From assembly GCA_945957245.1 (NCBI GenBank), contig CAMFLD010000188.1, positions 1-5,973 on the forward strand: a stretch of 5,973 nt of DNA, given 5' to 3'. Under the pieces are notes generated by a model, which searched no databases, had not been told where the DNA came from, and saw only the letters and a list, made by a program, of their open reading frames with translations. Shown piece by piece: positions 5,494-5,973 of the stretch. The position numbers were made by a program, and so were the translations under genes. Source of the stretch: an uncultured Flavobacterium sp. GTDB taxonomy: Bacteria > Bacteroidota > Bacteroidia > Flavobacteriales > Flavobacteriaceae. Each line of letters begins with the position of its first letter. Position 1 is the stretch's first letter.

Positions 5494-5906
5494 ATAGAAT
5501 AAAAGAAATATGGCCAAATTTTGATGCTGATGCAGTTCAGGAAGAAAACCTACCCCTAAAAATTTTGGAGGCACAATCTGAAGCAATCAATAAATATAAA
5601 GAACATAATGAAGTATACTCTGCGATAGTAACGTCAACAGGAGATGATACAAGCAGTATCAAACACATTTTATACCTATTGCCTGTTTATGGTAACGGGT
5701 ATAATTATAGATATATAGAATTTTCCCAACCTATAGATAGCATTTATCCGGTAGAAATAAAAGCATTCCAGACTGGGAATAATGAGTTTGGAACGGCAAA
5801 AAATGAAACGGAAATTTACAAAACCCTTACCAATATATTTAAAGATCAAAGGACCCAAATAGCTATTACACAACTAAAATCTATGGGTAAAGGAGTAGAA
5901 AGATGA
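5490..5906 (+). CDS. Hypothetical protein, partner of the EEP gene
   Basis: A 138-residue soluble, acidic-looking protein that I do not recognise. It begins MNRIKEIWPNFD and has a probable helix at about 19-40 (LPLKILEAQSEAINKYKE), then a likely beta-rich centre: EVYSAIVTST (41-50), IKHILYLLPVYG (57-68), YNYRYIEFSQ (71-80) and YPVEIKAFQ (86-94). It ends with a helical region from TEIYKTLTNIF (107-117) to the basic tail KSMGKGVER. The alternation suggests a small alpha/beta domain rather than a membrane or DNA-binding protein, and no catalytic motif, zinc site or helix-turn-helix is evident. The start overlaps the EEP stop by four bases (ATGA), so the two are translationally coupled and probably work together, for example as a regulator, immunity or substrate-recognition partner. 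That role is inference from coupling only. Base composition is AT-rich like the EEP gene. The degenerate ahcY end begins 15 bases after its stop. Confidence 0.8.
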   Translation: MNRIKEIWPNFDADAVQEENLPLKILEAQSEAINKYKEHNEVYSAIVTSTGDDTSSIKHILYLLPVYGNGYNYRYIEFSQPIDSIYPVEIKAFQTGNNEFGTAKNETEIYKTLTNIFKDQRTQIAITQLKSMGKGVER

Positions 5907-5921
5907 TAAAATATGAATCCT

Positions 5922-5957
5922 AGGAGCCATTTTAGCCAGAATATTACAGATACTAAT
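5922..5957 (+). pseudogene. ahcY: Degenerate remnant of an ahcY 3' end (right copy of direct repeat)
   Basis: This segment aligns without gaps to 4485-4520 with 28 of 36 identical bases. Read in the ahcY frame it gives EPF-stop-PEYYRY-stop against GPFKPEYYRY-stop. The codon aligned to Gln428 (CAG) is TAG at 5921-5923, and the codon for Lys432 (AAA) is TAG at 5933-5935. Four of the remaining codon differences are synonymous (TTC/TTT, CCT/CCA, GAG/GAA, TAC/TAT). This indicates descent from a diverged but once functional ahcY rather than decay of the copy in this window. Upstream of 5921 I see no convincing further homology, so only the last dozen codons remain. It marks the right border of the EEP module and may be an attachment-site relic or the displaced original gene end. 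Confidence 0.72.
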
Positions 5958-5973
5958 CCACATACTTTTTTAT

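Noticed and set aside
5903..5923. A third operon gene starting at ATG 5903 with an ATGA overlap
   Set aside because: The frame stops after six codons (MIKYES-stop) and continues as the ahcY remnant frame, so it is not a gene.
5913..5973. Open frame MNPRSHFSQN... running off the right edge
   Set aside because: Only 20 codons are visible and they lie out of frame over the ahcY remnant, whose homology explains the sequence better.

Overview
The window looks like a stretch of a Flavobacterium-like member of the Bacteroidota. The evidence is a roughly 35-40% GC background by sampled lines, Bacteroidota promoter elements (TAnnTTTG at -7), start codons without Shine-Dalgarno sequences, a DUF4301 protein, a bacterial group II type geranylgeranylglyceryl phosphate synthase, and a compact adenosylhomocysteinase of 438 residues. 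The left edge is not biology: bases 1-47 are an Illumina Nextera i5 adapter with an index octamer. The window is therefore probably a draft or metagenomic contig, cut inside a gene on the left.

Layout. A minus-strand operon covers 2013 down to 48: a GGGP synthase family enzyme, then the nicotinamide riboside transporter PnuC, then a DUF4301 protein truncated by the adapter. The three genes overlap by 8 and 34 bases. Divergent from it is a small plus-strand membrane protein of 95 residues (2153-2440). Its tail overlaps by 11 bases the tail of a convergent minus-strand 4'-phosphopantetheinyl transferase (3065-2430). That gene is divergent from ahcY (3203-4519). The ahcY/PPTase intergenic region holds a plus-strand promoter, a perfect AT-rich palindrome and a very good minus-strand promoter that reaches into the ahcY start codon. 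A strong intrinsic terminator follows ahcY.

The most unusual part is the right end. Beyond the ahcY terminator is an AT-rich two-gene operon: an endonuclease/exonuclease/phosphatase (EEP) family enzyme (4651-5493), coupled by an ATGA overlap to an unrecognised 138-residue protein (5490-5906). Straight after it, at 5922-5957, lies a second, degenerate copy of the ahcY 3' end. It matches 28 of 36 bases with no gaps, including a perfect 13-base block over the stop codon. Read in frame it gives PF-stop-PEYYRY-stop against PFKPEYYRY-stop in AhcY. The two-gene module is thus bracketed by direct repeats of the ahcY 3' end, as expected if foreign DNA entered at the end of ahcY by site-specific integration or by recombination with a diverged allele. 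No integrase or transposase is visible.

Functionally the left part is housekeeping: S-adenosylhomocysteine recycling, carrier-protein activation, NAD precursor uptake and ether-lipid precursor synthesis. The EEP pair is the accessory cargo. Its function cannot be read from the sequence; a defence or nuclease-plus-partner role is only a hypothesis.
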